Positions 10,765 to 21,999 of a stretch of DNA of 64,000 bases are shown here, piece by piece. Source of the DNA: Zygnema cylindricum (Eukaryota; Streptophyta; Zygnematophyceae; Zygnematales; Zygnemataceae); contig JBBHKE010001953.1 of assembly GCA_037447655.1 (NCBI GenBank), positions 1 through 64,000 of the forward strand, written 5' to 3'. A program made the translations under genes and the position numbers. Each line of letters opens with the position of its first letter. Position 1 is the stretch's first letter. The notes beneath the pieces are model-generated. The model made no database searches. It saw only the letters and a program-made list of their open reading frames with translations, and had not been told where the DNA came from.

Positions 10765-11425
10765 GGGTATGTGCTCATGTATTAAACTACCGGGTTTTCT
10801 CTGTCGTTTTACTCCGAAATTCAGTCCCCGACGAAAAATCTCATTTTGACGGTTTCAAATTTTCGACCCAAGGGCACGCGAACCAACTCAGCAAAATACT
10901 TTATCATAAATTATCTCGCAAATTGATTTTAGTTAAAGTATCAATTTGACAACAAATTAAAAATGTCCACGCAAATGAAAAATGTCCACGCAGGCGCCAC
11001 ACGTTGGAAATTTTTAGCACGAGGGAGAATACTCGCTATTTTTTTCATTGCTTATCACGCGCATCTACGTAGAAAAATTGCAGGTAATCAATTTTAAATT
11101 TTTAACTCAATTTTTTTTTTGCGTTAATATTGGTACTGATTAAATAGTATTTGTTACTAATTTCATTTTTTTTTAAATAGCGTAGCGTAAGAAATGTGTC
11201 AGTCCGTACTATAGTTTGTAATTATTTTGTACAGACGTACATAATAAGTGTCAGATAATGCCGTCGAAAGTGGAAATTGAGTGCGTCGCACGGAAAATCG
11301 TATGCCGATTTGATTTTAAGTCATAAAGACTAGGGAAAAGCACGAGAACCTGTTCTCACATGTTCAAGCGTCGAATATGTGAACACAGGCTATAGCGGCT
11401 ACCCTAAATACATGGGAATGTGTAT
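10765..11425. mobile_element. Harbinger-like MITE, decayed
   Basis: The left end, TTA then GGGTATGTGCTCATGTATTA, matches H3's left end. The interior matches H3 (GCGCCACACG, ACGAGGGAGA-TACTCGCTATTTTT, AAAAATTGCAGG). The right end is degraded; the best candidate is TACATGGGAATGTGTAT near 11408-11424. The right boundary is uncertain. Confidence 0.5.
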
Positions 11426-11457
11426 CGGTTTCTTAACTCTAATAGCGATTCACGGTG
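11160..11457. mobile_element. Mariner-like MITE, right end only
   Basis: Ends ACTCTAATAGCGATTCACGGTG followed by TA (11458-11459), the right terminus of the M family. Upstream blocks such as AAATGTGTCAGTCCGTACTA resemble the interior of M1. The left end was not found, and overlap with the decayed Harbinger-like copy makes the left limit a guess. Confidence 0.4.
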
Positions 11458-11459
11458 TA

Positions 11460-11961
11460 CTTTAAACATTTTTTAAAAAACTCCGTACATATATTCCGTA
11501 CATAAAAAGAATACGAATTTTACGAAAAGTTCATTTTTTTTTGTTAAATAGCGCATTTTCGTAAAAAAATAAAAATCTGTACAAATGAAACCTTTATGGA
11601 GATAACCTTCGATTCAAGTGGGAATTTTCATTGTCGTATTAGCGTCAAGTGGGCCGTAGTCAATTCGCTTCAAGTGGGGATTTCATCATTTGTACTTTGC
11701 TCCCGTTGGCCATGTCCCCCTTCAATAATCCGTACATTATAACAAATTAAAATATTAAATGGTCGATCGGACAGTCGTTATTGACTCCACAAAATCACCG
11801 TGTGTTGTAAGTTTGTAACGGTATTTGCTGCCGCGTACGGATCCCTGACTGGGGTATTGTACTCTCCAGCTACAGTACAGTACGTTCTCCGTGTTCAGAT
11901 TGTGATATGCGATGACAGTGTCACACTACGCATACATTCGATATGACAAGATATACCGGTA
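11460..11961. other. No gene recognised
   Basis: AT-rich spacer with GTAC clusters near 11860-11890 (TACAGTACAGTACGTTC). No frame of note. Confidence 0.35.
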
Positions 11962-11963
11962 TG

Positions 11964-12466
11964 CACCACGAATCGTAATTACTAATTAGAGTAATACACG
12001 CTAATTCCGTCACCCCAAATTTGACCCTATCACCATAAATAGAGTACATTATTCTAGATTATCATTTACGTTATTTAAGGTACTTTTTGAATGAGCGTTA
12101 AAAACTCTAATAATATGCCGTTTTAAATAGTGTGGCGTACGGTCGGTGCCTGGCCGTGCAAAATTGTACTTTATTTAGTAAAAAACTACAAATAATGATT
12201 TAATACAGGTCGTTATCATGTAACTCCGTTTTAACAAACCGCGTAGTGCAAACATCATAGTGACGATGAACTGTACGTTTTGTCAGACTCTGTACGAATA
12301 CCTAGTTTACAATAGAGATATTCAGCGCGTCAAATTAGAATACTGAAATAAATTAGAGTAAATTCCTTTTTGAAAAAGTTATATCACACAAATTAGAGTT
12401 CATAACTCTAATCAATTTTTTCTCTTTTTTTACTCTATTTTTTTTTTCTAATTAAGATTCGCGGTG
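11964..12466. mobile_element. Mariner-like MITE, M3
   Basis: The left end CACCACGAATCGTAATTA is preceded by TG where TA is expected. The right end, AATTAAGATTCGCGGTG, is followed by TA at 12467-12468. The interior has TTAGAGTAA-type blocks and no coding capacity. It shares some interior phrases with M2 (CACCCCAAATTTGAC). Confidence 0.6.
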
Positions 12467-12476
12467 TAGTATGTAC

Positions 12477-13258
12477 TAGTGTTGGGTATCGAGGACCATT
12501 TGCCGATATTCGATATGAATTGTATTTCAAATACCCGATAATCGATGTATCGCCTCGATTTATCGAAAAGCTAAAGATCCTGATATATCGCCAATATATC
12601 CCCGATATATCGAGGCTTTAAAAAAAAAAAAAAAAACCTATTCTTGCTACTGCTGCTAGTACTACTGCTGTTGCTATTACTACTGCTGCTCCTAGTACTA
12701 GTGTTACTGCAGCTAGCTACTGCTACTCCAAATTAACAAAAATAATAATAAAAATTAAAATTTGTACACTTCAAAAAATAAATCCTAAAAATAAGAATAA
12801 TACTAGTCGTTGGAAATGGATAAGCAGTAATGGCTTGCTTACAAATTGGTAGGTCCTCCTGCTTGAAAGCCTGAAACGAACAGTCTGCATTTTTTTTTTC
12901 ATATCATATTTTGACTAAATTAGTGTGAACTTGTTGTATGGGAAGTTCTCTACGTACTAAACAAGTAAGTATATGAATTACATAATTATTACTTTTTTGT
13001 TGGTTACATTTTGCGGCGTCTACTTGAAGTGACGGAACAAAAATCACGTCGGAGGTGGCGTATCAGTCAATTTGTCTTTTTCGCTAAAATAACATATTAT
13101 ATAATCTATGTAAATTTTAAAAATACTATATATCGCGATATATATCGTGATGATTTATGTTGGTCCCGGTACAATATATCGAGAAGTCTGCTCGATCGAT
13201 ATTCGATATATCCAATATCGAAATTATCGCGATATAAATTACCCGATACCCAACACTA
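12477..13258. mobile_element. hAT-like MITE, T2, perfect 8-bp target duplication
   Basis: The ends TAGTGTTGGGTATCGAGGAC and CCCGATACCCAACACTA are inverted. GTATGTAC is duplicated exactly at 12469-12476 and 13259-13266. The 8-bp duplication plus TAG-TGTTG ends indicate hAT. The interior is rich in TATCG and includes a CTG/ACT-type trinucleotide tract. No transposase is present, so it is non-autonomous. It separates two mariner-like MITEs that otherwise would lie 8 bp apart. Confidence 0.8.
12640..12729. repeat. Trinucleotide (CTG/ACT-type) tract
   Basis: Imperfect run of CTACTGCTGCTAGTACTA-type triplets inside hAT-like T2. Confidence 0.75.
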
Positions 13259-13268
13259 GTATGTACTA

Positions 13269-13482
13269 TGCCGTGAATTGTTATTAGCGTATTGAACGCT
13301 AATTCGGGTACTTTTTTTTTTCAAATTCCCAAATAGAATTATCCATAGTTTATAAAAAAAACCCTAATTCCTAATTAGAGTAGACGACTTTCTAAAAAAA
13401 TTCCAAATTCCCAATTAGCGTTAATAATTGTAAATATTCCTATACGCTACAAAAACTTCTACTCTAATAACGATTCAAGGTG
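13269..13482. mobile_element. Mariner-like MITE, M4 (short)
   Basis: The left end TGCCGTGAATTGTTATTAGC and the right end TCTAATAACGATTCAAGGTG are diverged versions of the M-family termini, with TA at 13267-13268 and 13483-13484. Only 214 bp. Confidence 0.55.
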
Positions 13483-13484
13483 TA

Positions 13485-13913
13485 CAATGTATACCACGTT
13501 TTAAGATGTATCGAAACTAAAAATTTATGCCACGGAATAAGTCAGAACCTCTTTGCCACTGTATAAATTATCATATCGACCAATAGAAATATCGGAAGAG
13601 GAAAATCTCCGATATATGAAACTCTCAAAGACCGGTTCGATCAAGCCGTATGTACGAACATACGATAAACAAAAGTTATGAAATTGGTTCAAAATTACTG
13701 GAATCACGTGGAAGTTGTTGTACACCAAAAATAGCACATTGTTGTATTGTACTGATTTACAAAATAGTACGCTAAATTTGACGAAGTTGCTGTACTTTTA
13801 GAGTTTCATGGCATATTTTATTATTTATTATCATTGACGGACGACTGTTTTAACTGAATGGTTTGGCGAAAATCAGCGGTTGTATATGGTTCGAGATTTC
13901 CAAAACCGGTTTT
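13485..13913. other. No gene recognised
   Basis: A 70-codon minus-strand frame (13737-13525) lacks any known motif. Nothing else is seen. Confidence 0.35.
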
Positions 13914-13916
13914 TAA

Positions 13917-14608
13917 GGTCTGTTCTCCATTAGGCGGTCCAAGTAAACATGCAGATACGTCTATTTATAGTGTTTACTGGCACGGCCTTCCATTATGTCG
14001 TGCAAGTAGACATCGTTTCTCAATTATGATTGGCGCCAAGCAAGATAATTTTCAAATTCTTAAAATCTAAATATATTTTTAAAGCTGAAAATCTGTACAT
14101 AATATTTGTACGGGCGGAGGTAGTTAATGATTCGTACGAAAATTTTGCAACCAGATTTTAATTTTGAAATTGAAAATCAAAATTTTGAAACGGAATCTCA
14201 AAAAGGCGCCGCAAACTTTTAAGGTCAGCGGATGTCAGAAGAAGTGTGCGAAGATATTTCGGTCGACCTTCATACACCGTGGCGGAAGGCACATGACATG
14301 TACGACGTCTTCGATTCTCATTGCTTGTTCGAGGTGGATTTCTTTTTACTTTTCACGTGTACCAATGGTACGCGACCAGTCTAAAGATACTCTCCTCGCC
14401 GAGGAGAGTCTCTTCAAACTAGACGAGGTGCGCGATTGCTTCGTGAATCTAAAAAGGTAAAAAATCCAACGGTCGACACTTACGCTTATAATATTGGAGC
14501 TATCCAGTAGACATGTTTCGTCTGACAAAAAAAAATGGGTACGAATTTGTACGAAATCGTACGACATCCAATAAACAACCCCACTGTTCCTCTAATGGAA
14601 GTTCACCC
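13917..14608 (+). mobile_element. PIF/Harbinger-like MITE, H4
   Basis: Reverse-oriented relative of H1. The left end GGTCTGTTCTCCATTAGGCG and the right end CTAATGGAAGTTCACCC lie between TAA at 13914-13916 and 14609-14611. The core includes the block CGAGGTGCGCGATTGCTTCG shared with H1 in reverse. Its right third is repeated at 16111-16312. Confidence 0.6.
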
Positions 14609-14898
14609 TAAACCGATTTTTTGAGTTTGGACCAGGACGAAGCTGAAATGAACCAAACAAAACAAGGCGCACTGCTAATGAGTACAATACTGAATCTTGC
14701 AACTTTTTGGCCCCTCGGGGTGCCGAAAACGTCCGCGACCGCACGTTTCGGGTTTATTTTTTATCTTTTTGTTTTTTTTTTTTATTGCAAAAACAACCCG
14801 AAACACAAAACCCTATCTCTCGTACCCGATCCCAAAAGGTGCCGAATGTCGGTGCGAGGTGCAAAAAGTCCCACACTTGAATGAGGGCTTGTTTAACA
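14403..14898 (+). repeat. Direct repeat, left copy (about 495 bp)
   Basis: Matches 16103-16613 at roughly 95 percent by eye. It includes the H4 right end plus about 290 bp of flank with the phrase GGCCCCTCGGGGTGCCGAA. It ends exactly where the A-type LTR begins (14899). Confidence 0.75.
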
Positions 14899-15965
14899 TG
14901 TAGAAATTGATGGTCTGTTTTTGAGTATTTTCTAGGTCTAAATAGAAATATAGAAATAAGCCGAGGCAGTGTATCTCTAACTTCTCTCTCCAACTCTCAC
15001 ACTTGTCGCAGTTACTGAGGAATTGGAGAGGGAGCTAGAGTCATGGCTACCTAGGCTATCTAGAGGTTTACGGGAAATATTTTAGTTTATTTACCATTAG
15101 GGGTTTATTTACTAAAAGGATTTATGTTGCACCCAGGATTTGATCCTGGTACCTGCCAGACTGAAAGCAGCCGGTAGCCAGTAGCCTTATCCGTTAAGTC
15201 TAGAACTAATATTACGTACTATAGGGTTTGATATTTATTTAAACATTTCCACGTAGGATAATTCATTTAACTGAAATTGTTTACGGGATACATAGATCCA
15301 ATAATGTAAATGTACGGATCACGGTATGCATACGAAACGAGTACCGCGCATTTGTTGCTTTAACAAAACAAATACCGCGCATGTATTTATGACGGCTCCG
15401 GTTGAAATATGCATTCAATCGGATGGCCGGGAAGAAAGCCGAGATCGCGGAAGAGATTCTCGGCGGTTTATGGTCATCGCCACATCGGATGACACGTAGC
15501 GAAATTATGTTGGATCGCGGTATCTCCGGGGATTACGACACCGAATCCGGATATGACATGTGTCGACTATAAGGCCATGTCGTAAGATGTCCGTACGGAA
15601 GGTACACCGGCAGCTGTACTTTTGTGTACGGAAGTGCAATATGATTGGCTCCGTACATCAGCAGATAGAGTATGTGAGAGAGATAGGACTTAGAAAAATT
15701 AGTAGATAGGACCCTCTCTCCCAGAGAGCTTCTGTACAAAAGGTGGATTTTGACCCTCCATAACTTATTGCTCACGGGAGCAAATTCAGAGATTCTTTTT
15801 GCTATCGACTCAAGGGAGTCTTGCCTTCATACGGGTGAAGGTAGTCAGAGTTTTTGTGTGCCAGGGTGGCAGTTGTTCTTGCTGAAACACAAAGGGGTCA
15901 AGGTTATCCTATTGGCTTTTTGGAAGCTGTCCATTCTGAGGACTTATGGAGGTCTCAGAGTTTCA
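14899..15965 (+). repeat. Copia A-type LTR without internal region
   Basis: Begins TGTAGAAATTGATGG and ends GGTCTCAGAGTTTCA. It is 1,067 bp and aligns end to end with the Co4 LTRs. No gag or pol follows. An inverted, internally deleted LTR begins one base later (15967-16102). No 5-bp target duplication is seen; instead the pair is flanked by a direct repeat of about 495 bp. It carries one antisense tRNA-like module. Confidence 0.85.
15127..15203 (-). other. tRNA-like module in A-type LTR
   Basis: On the minus strand, GACTTAACGGATAAGGC (D-arm/A-box-like) is followed by a perfect T-arm-like hairpin: stem CCAGG, 7-base loop ATCAAAT, stem CCTGG (15150-15134). Five pairs with a seven-base loop is the exact geometry of a tRNA T arm. 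The acceptor stem is not convincing. Confidence 0.6.
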
Positions 15966-15966
15966 T

Positions 15967-16102
15967 TGAAACTTTGAGACCTCCATTGGCCCTCAGAGTA
16001 AGTGTGGGGACTTGAGTGAAGAGTTAGAGGCATGCTGTCACTGTCTCCTTTTTGCCTTTTATTTTACAATCTCCAGACCTAGAAAATACTTAAATTTCAA
16101 CA
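15967..16102 (-). repeat. Inverted copia LTR with large internal deletion
   Basis: Starts with the reverse complement of an LTR end (TGAAACTTTGAGACCTCC). It jumps after CCCTCAGAG to the U3 side (AAGTGTGGGGACTTGAG) and ends TTTCAACA, the reverse complement of an LTR start. About 900 bp of LTR are missing. Together with the preceding LTR it makes a U5-U5 palindrome. Confidence 0.7.
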
Positions 16103-16613
16103 TGGGGGGTGTTCTCTTCAAACAGGACGAGGTGCGCGATTGCTTCGTGAATCTAAAAAGGTGAAAAATCCAACGGTCGACACGTACGCCTATAATACTG
16201 GAGCTATCTAGCAGACATGTTTCGTCTGACAAAAAAAAATGGGTACGAATCTGTACGAAATCGTACGACATCCAATAAACAACCCCACTATTCCTCTAAT
16301 GGAAGTTCACCCTAAACCGATTTTTTCAGTTTGGACCAGGACGAAGCTGAACCGAACCAAAAAGAACAAGGCACAGTGCTAATGAGTACTGTACTGAATC
16401 TTGCAACTTTTTGGCCCCTCGGGGTGCCGAAGACGTCCGCGACCACTCGTTTCGGGTTTATTTTTTATCTTTTTGTTTTTTTTTTTATTGCAAAAAGAAC
16501 CCAAAACACAAAACCCTATCTCTCGTACCCGATCCCAAAAGGTGCCGAATGTCGGCGCGAGGTGCCGCGAGGTGCAAAAAGTCCCACAGTTGAATAAGGC
16601 TTGTTTAATACCC
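16103..16613 (+). repeat. Direct repeat, right copy
   Basis: Second copy of 14403-14898. It starts right after the inverted LTR and continues to GGCTTGTTTAA. It contains the right end of an H4-like MITE (ends 16312, then TAA) and the same flank. Confidence 0.75.
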
Positions 16614-16674
16614 ATACTGTAGCGCTTTCGGCATGCTCCATTTATCTACGGCACATGATCTGTACAATGCAGTA

Positions 16675-17291
16675 CACCGCGAATCGTAATTAGAGTAATG
16701 AAAAATTAGAGTAAAAAAAAAAAAAAAACAATTAGAGTAATTGACGCTAATTTATGTGAAAGTGCTTTTTCAACTATGAAGTTTACTCTAATTTATTTAG
16801 TTATTCTTTATTGGGTTATGTCGGCGATAATTATGTGCGCGATAATTATGAACACTAAATTACGTAGACGTACAAAATGTGTCAGTCCGGTATAGTATTG
16901 ACGTCATTATGACGCTAATAATATTTGTCGCATTTAATGTCAGTTAATGTTCACATTGACGACGATGCTGTCGACGGACGAGACTTATGCGAACGGCTTT
17001 TTTTTCGATGTGATTGATTTTTATGTTTAGTGCGATTTCATGTGCGAGCGCGATTCCATTAAATCATTTTTTGTACCTTTCTACTTATAAAAGTACAATT
17101 TTGCACGGTCAGACGTCGTCCGTACTCCACACTATTTAAAAATAACCTATATTAGAAGTTTTTACGCTAATTAAACCTCACCTAAATTAGAATAATGAAA
17201 AAATTAGAATCGATCACTCTATTTGATGTGATAGAGTCGAAATTTCAAGCGATCGAATTAGAGTAATTTACTCTAATTACGATTCGCGGTG
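16675..17291. mobile_element. Mariner-like MITE, M5
   Basis: Near-identical twin of M1 (2708-3326): same termini CACCGCGAATCGTAATTA, same interior order, 617 against 619 bp, with scattered substitutions. TA at 16673-16674 and 17292-17293. Non-coding. Confidence 0.8.
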
Positions 17292-17293
17292 TA

Positions 17294-19158
17294 CTGTACT
17301 TCACCGCCGGTGCATTTGCGTCGTCGATCCTCTGGCAGTTAATGTAGGGCGCGCTCGCCTCGCTTCTTGGAAAAAGAGGGAAACAACGGCTTTTCGGTAA
17401 CTTTTGGAGAAGCGTGAATCTCGACGGAACGGCACGACTAGGCTCATGCACTGACGTCAGCTTACCGCGGCAACGACATGTGATGACGAGCTGAATTAAT
17501 TATGAGTGAAGATTTGGGGCCTACGTGTACAAGCATGGACGCGGCACCCTATTGCAGTTTCAATTAGGCCGAATTTCCGTACATCGAAAAAGCGGGCAGC
17601 TGTACTTTACTGTACTGTACTGTAATGTACATTACTGTTGTTTGTTGGATTTTGTACGTTTTTGTTTCATGCCATACTGTCATTTTCTTTCGAAAACATC
17701 TTTACTGGAGAATCTATGCAGATTTTCCAAGGGTCCGCAAAGATTGACCTTGCGATTTATTTTGAGTCCTCGTCTAAAAAACAATCACTCTGTTCTGCCC
17801 CGTACCTGACCGCCTTCCTCTGCCGAGGAGGACGCTAACCGTACAGAATCGCTACACGTTTATGGTACGGACAAGTGGCACGGTCGGCAACCATTGACAG
17901 TTCTACACGTGGTAGAGGCTATGTGACATGTGCCTCCGGACATGGTGGACGTGAATCCGCCAGAATCCACCAAGAAATCTCCTCGGGAAGATATCCTGCC
18001 ATGAGTCCTTTCCCTTCCCTTGACTTTCATGGTTTGCCGCGCATATGGGATTTCGGTTTTAACATTACCGTACATGTTGTACAATGAGATCGTACGCTCG
18101 TACAAATCTCCCTTTCAGACAGTACTTTTGAAAAATCATGAACTATGAAGGAATTATGCCACCCGGTGCATATAGACGATAACCATAGTTTTGATCTTTA
18201 GTTGGGCTTTGTTTGAGTCTTTAGTGTCTAGGTTAGTTTGTAGTGTTACAATAGTTTGGTTTTGTTGTACTTGCTTCCTTTTTTTCCTTTTAGGCTTTTC
18301 ATACATTTTTGTTGTGTTTATAGTCCTTTAGGATTTTGGTCTTTAATCTTTGTTGGTCATCAATACTTTTTAGCGACAATCATGTTTTGTACTTCGATGG
18401 TATTTCCATCGCGTTATTGGAAATAAAATCTTTTCCCATTTCAATATTTGAAAACAATCTTACATGGTACCACTTAAAGTAAGGCATATGCTTCTTAAAA
18501 AATCGTCTAAGATTTTTTAATATCTGACAGAAGTTCTACGTGGCGCGACAGATAGTGAGAAAAGTTTGCGAATTCTAGTTTACTGGCACTACGTGATGGA
18601 ATCCTGACATGAAAACAATTGCCAGCACGTCTCCATACAATCTCTGGCACCATCTTTTAGATGGACGGTCGTAATGGCTCCTCAAAATTTGCAAGTAGAG
18701 TGCTGTACACGTCATTTTTTTGGCAATAACGGACATGATATTGACTTGTTATCTGCGATTGGACCACGAGCAACATTTTATGACTTCGTCTACGTGTCGC
18801 TCCAGATACAGTTTGTACAGTATAAATCCAAAATTTTAAAAGACTCTCCGTACGCATGCGTACGGCTGATCGTGGACAATATTCTAAAGTTTTTCGGAAG
18901 AAGCCCTTCCTAACTCCCTCCCTCTCCCTAGCAAGAGTGTGGAATACAAAACATCGGTTGAGGGATTATTAAGTTTTAAACAAAATTCAAGTACAATATG
19001 CCTGTAAAAATAAATAATAAAGTTATAGTCCCTTAAAATATAACAATACTTTTTTCTAGTTTTTTAGTTGTGGTACGCTAAGATTATTTTCAGAGGTCAT
19101 GTGTACGTCAAAATCTGTCGTCCAATGATCATTGTATTGTAAGGGAAGGCTACAAATA
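17294..19158. other. No gene recognised
   Basis: About 1.9 kb without a recognisable gene or element boundary. It contains dense TGTACTG repeats near 17600-17640, several 60-95 codon frames without motifs, and a T-rich stretch 18190-18460 that could be an old untranslated or LTR sequence. I cannot support a call. Confidence 0.4.
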
Positions 19159-19166
19159 CTAATTGG

Positions 19167-20272
19167 TAGTGTTGTGTATCGGTAAGGATTTGCCGATAAT
19201 TGATATGGACCTTTTATTGGGTTCTCGATAATCAATATATTGGTACGATATATCGCCATCGGTGTTATCGCCGATAAATAACCGATATTTATCGGTTTTT
19301 GTTTGCGATAACACCAATATCGACAACTATTGGTGATATTTGTACGGACCGTACAAATAAATATGGTGGCTGTAAATGGCGGCAGTCTGACAGATGTGTT
19401 CAGTCAATAGATGTCTCGTGCGCACATTACGCATGGTATAAACTAACAAATACTACGTACGGTACGCATCAAACGATGATGAAAAGTAAACAAAATGCGT
19501 ACTTTACTTTGTACCCGTACAATATTTTTACAATTACGTACAGTGTCCGTCTATGTTCGAACATTTTAGTGTTATGTTACGAGAATTTGTAGGGTTTCCA
19601 AGGTACATTGCCGTACGTTCTTTTTTATTTTAGTAGATATTCCGTACTATTAGGTTTTTTAGGGTACTCTTTGATACAATTTCGTTCCTTTTTTGTAAAT
19701 TTCCGTACTTTTTAATACTTTTAAGGATTTTCTAAGATTACGCTCTTTGTACGTTTTTGTACATTGCCGTACAGTGAAACTTACACGAATTTCCTTAAAA
19801 GGATGAAAAAAACGAATACCACGTAGTTTTCGTAAAAAAATTGAAATCCGTACGAATTGGAAATCGACGGTTCAGTCTTCTCTGTTCGTCTGTTCGTTTC
19901 TTTTTTTTTTTAAGTTTGATTCTCGAATTTTACAATTTATTTTACTTTTTCGTTTCGGTAGTATAGTTCTAGAACTATAAAGTATTATTTTAAATTTGTC
20001 TACGTTTACGTGCTGCGCTGTCGGTAATAATTATCAGTTAAATAGAAAAGGAACAGATTGTTAAACTTGGCATGCCACGCCATGTAATGTCAATAATATA
20101 ATACATTATATTATACAGTACTATAGTATGCGCACTTTATATTTTTTAAGTTATCGCCGATATGGAATTTGTTGGTCTCGGACCGATATATCGGGACCTC
20201 TGACCGTTCGATAACCGATAACTATCGGTATCGGTGTTATCGCGATAAGTCTTTTACCGATACACAACACTA
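19167..20272. mobile_element. hAT-like MITE, T3, perfect 8-bp target duplication
   Basis: The ends TAGTGTTGTGTATCGGTAAG and TTACCGATACACAACACTA are inverted. CTAATTGG is duplicated at 19159-19166 and 20273-20280. TATCG motifs cluster near the ends. It is 1,106 bp with no transposase; a 97-codon frame inside has no motif. The interior is especially GTAC-rich (19340-19760). It is a different subfamily from T1/T2 (GTGTTGTG against GTGTTGGG). Confidence 0.8.
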
Positions 20273-20280
20273 CTAATTGG

Positions 20281-21999
20281 TAACATATCGATTTTATTTA
20301 CTGTAACAGTAATTGTTGTCCATAGCCATTTCTAGCCATGGATTCACCCTCGGAAGCACCACAGACTACCCCAAAAACAGCCTACTTTGGATACACACAG
20401 AATTCAGCAGATTTAACAAAGCAAGCTGAAAATACATTGACAGATATTATCTAGGCTATAAAATAATATCACAAAGTTTCAGACAAAATTAATAAACACA
20501 GTGATCACATCATCTAGTCAAAGTTGCAGAAAAACAGTCTGCCAGAACTTTCATAAAACAGACTAACTTCACAATGATTTAAAACACATACCAGGAACAC
20601 AATAGGCCTGCAAATATGTGACAATATTACCGATATAGAGAGGAACACACATGAAGAATTTCAGATAATTATGCCAATAGATCTGAGAGTAATCCTCAGA
20701 TAAAATTACCAAAAATCACTATAAACAGTTTTTGGTCCAAAAAGTTCCTATGTCATGAAATGACTAAGTCCTACAATATATACACTCAGGCTCACTAGTA
20801 AATGTACGGAGGCATACCTTCCGTACGCAATCTAACAGCAACCTCTATTAGTGTTAGTATACCCGAATAATTCGAGATATGTAAGAGTGAGTAAATCTAC
20901 ACTAATAGCTAAAACACAAAGACAAAACATTGTTGCTTCAAATATTTACAAGTACAGGCAATCTCACAAAATCGTATGCTGACTCATGCTGAGTCAGTCA
21001 ACGAAACTCCTCAAATTTTGTCAAACAATCCGGAACGTCCAAAGATAAATATTGCGTGATTGACGCGATTTCGCGTCTCCACCAGTTTGAAAATAACGGC
21101 GGCATTTATCCGCCGTCCGTAGCACTTGTTCGGCACCCTCGATGTCGCGCCACGTTGTCCCAAAGTCCACTACACGAAATGAAGTCAAACGTCCAAGTCT
21201 TCTTCGTACCGCGACATTGTCCTTCACCATAAATGCGCCTGCCAAAAATAAGGTACACCTGCCCCAAAAAGAATCTATGTACCTACGGCATCTTTTTTCC
21301 ATACATGCCACTTGTCCCATTATGTTCGGTACGTGCGACGTACAATTTCAACCTCGTCGATTATCTAACGTCGGATCGCTTCGCGATCCGCCGTCCATTT
21401 CCTATTTACGAAAACCATACGTTCCAATATAATTCATACGTTTTCTCCCCCAATCTGCAAATACATTCGAACCTCCACATTAAACTTAGTGGGTACTCAC
21501 GCATTACAAATCACATTGAGTACGCACACAACCTTACGTACGAATAAAATGTCATGTGTGCACGAAACTAACATTTCAAAACAACAGTAATAAGGGATGG
21601 AACTTGTTTGTAAATGGGAATTCAAGTGTCACGAACATAGAGTTATGAATTTAGTAGATGTCCGCGAAAAAATTTCACGATTTGGAGTGGTTTTGTAAAA
21701 GTTATAGCAACTGCTGTATTTAGGCGACAACGCGAGGTCAAAACAACAAATGAGTGTTCGTTATAGCGGGTTAAGGGTCAAATTAGTAGCCGAAATTCCG
21801 ACCTACGTTGGATTAAGTACTTATAGTCGTTTGGTACGCATGATGTTTCGTTACCTACGATCTTTAGTACGAAACGTCATAAGTCAAATTTTGTAAGTTA
21901 CGTAGGTAGTTTCGCATGTGAAACTTGTGACGCGCCAACGTGTGAAGTCACGTTTCAATTCGCGCGCATTTTTGCACCTAAATGTTATATAGTAAAAGG
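20281..21999. other. Unassigned region
   Basis: 20330-20960 is A-rich. 21021-21547 has frames on both strands (99 codons minus, 104 plus) rich in R and H without a known domain. Part of 21550-22548 must be the LTR of Gy1, but its left boundary could not be placed. Confidence 0.35.

Noticed and set aside
15127-15203. Genuine tRNA gene
   Set aside because: T-arm and part of the D-arm fit, but no acceptor stem or proper anticodon arm; the segment is part of every A-type LTR.
21021-21547. Overlapping 99-104 codon frames on both strands
   Set aside because: No motif, no neighbours of known function, and frames on both strands overlap. Left as unassigned.
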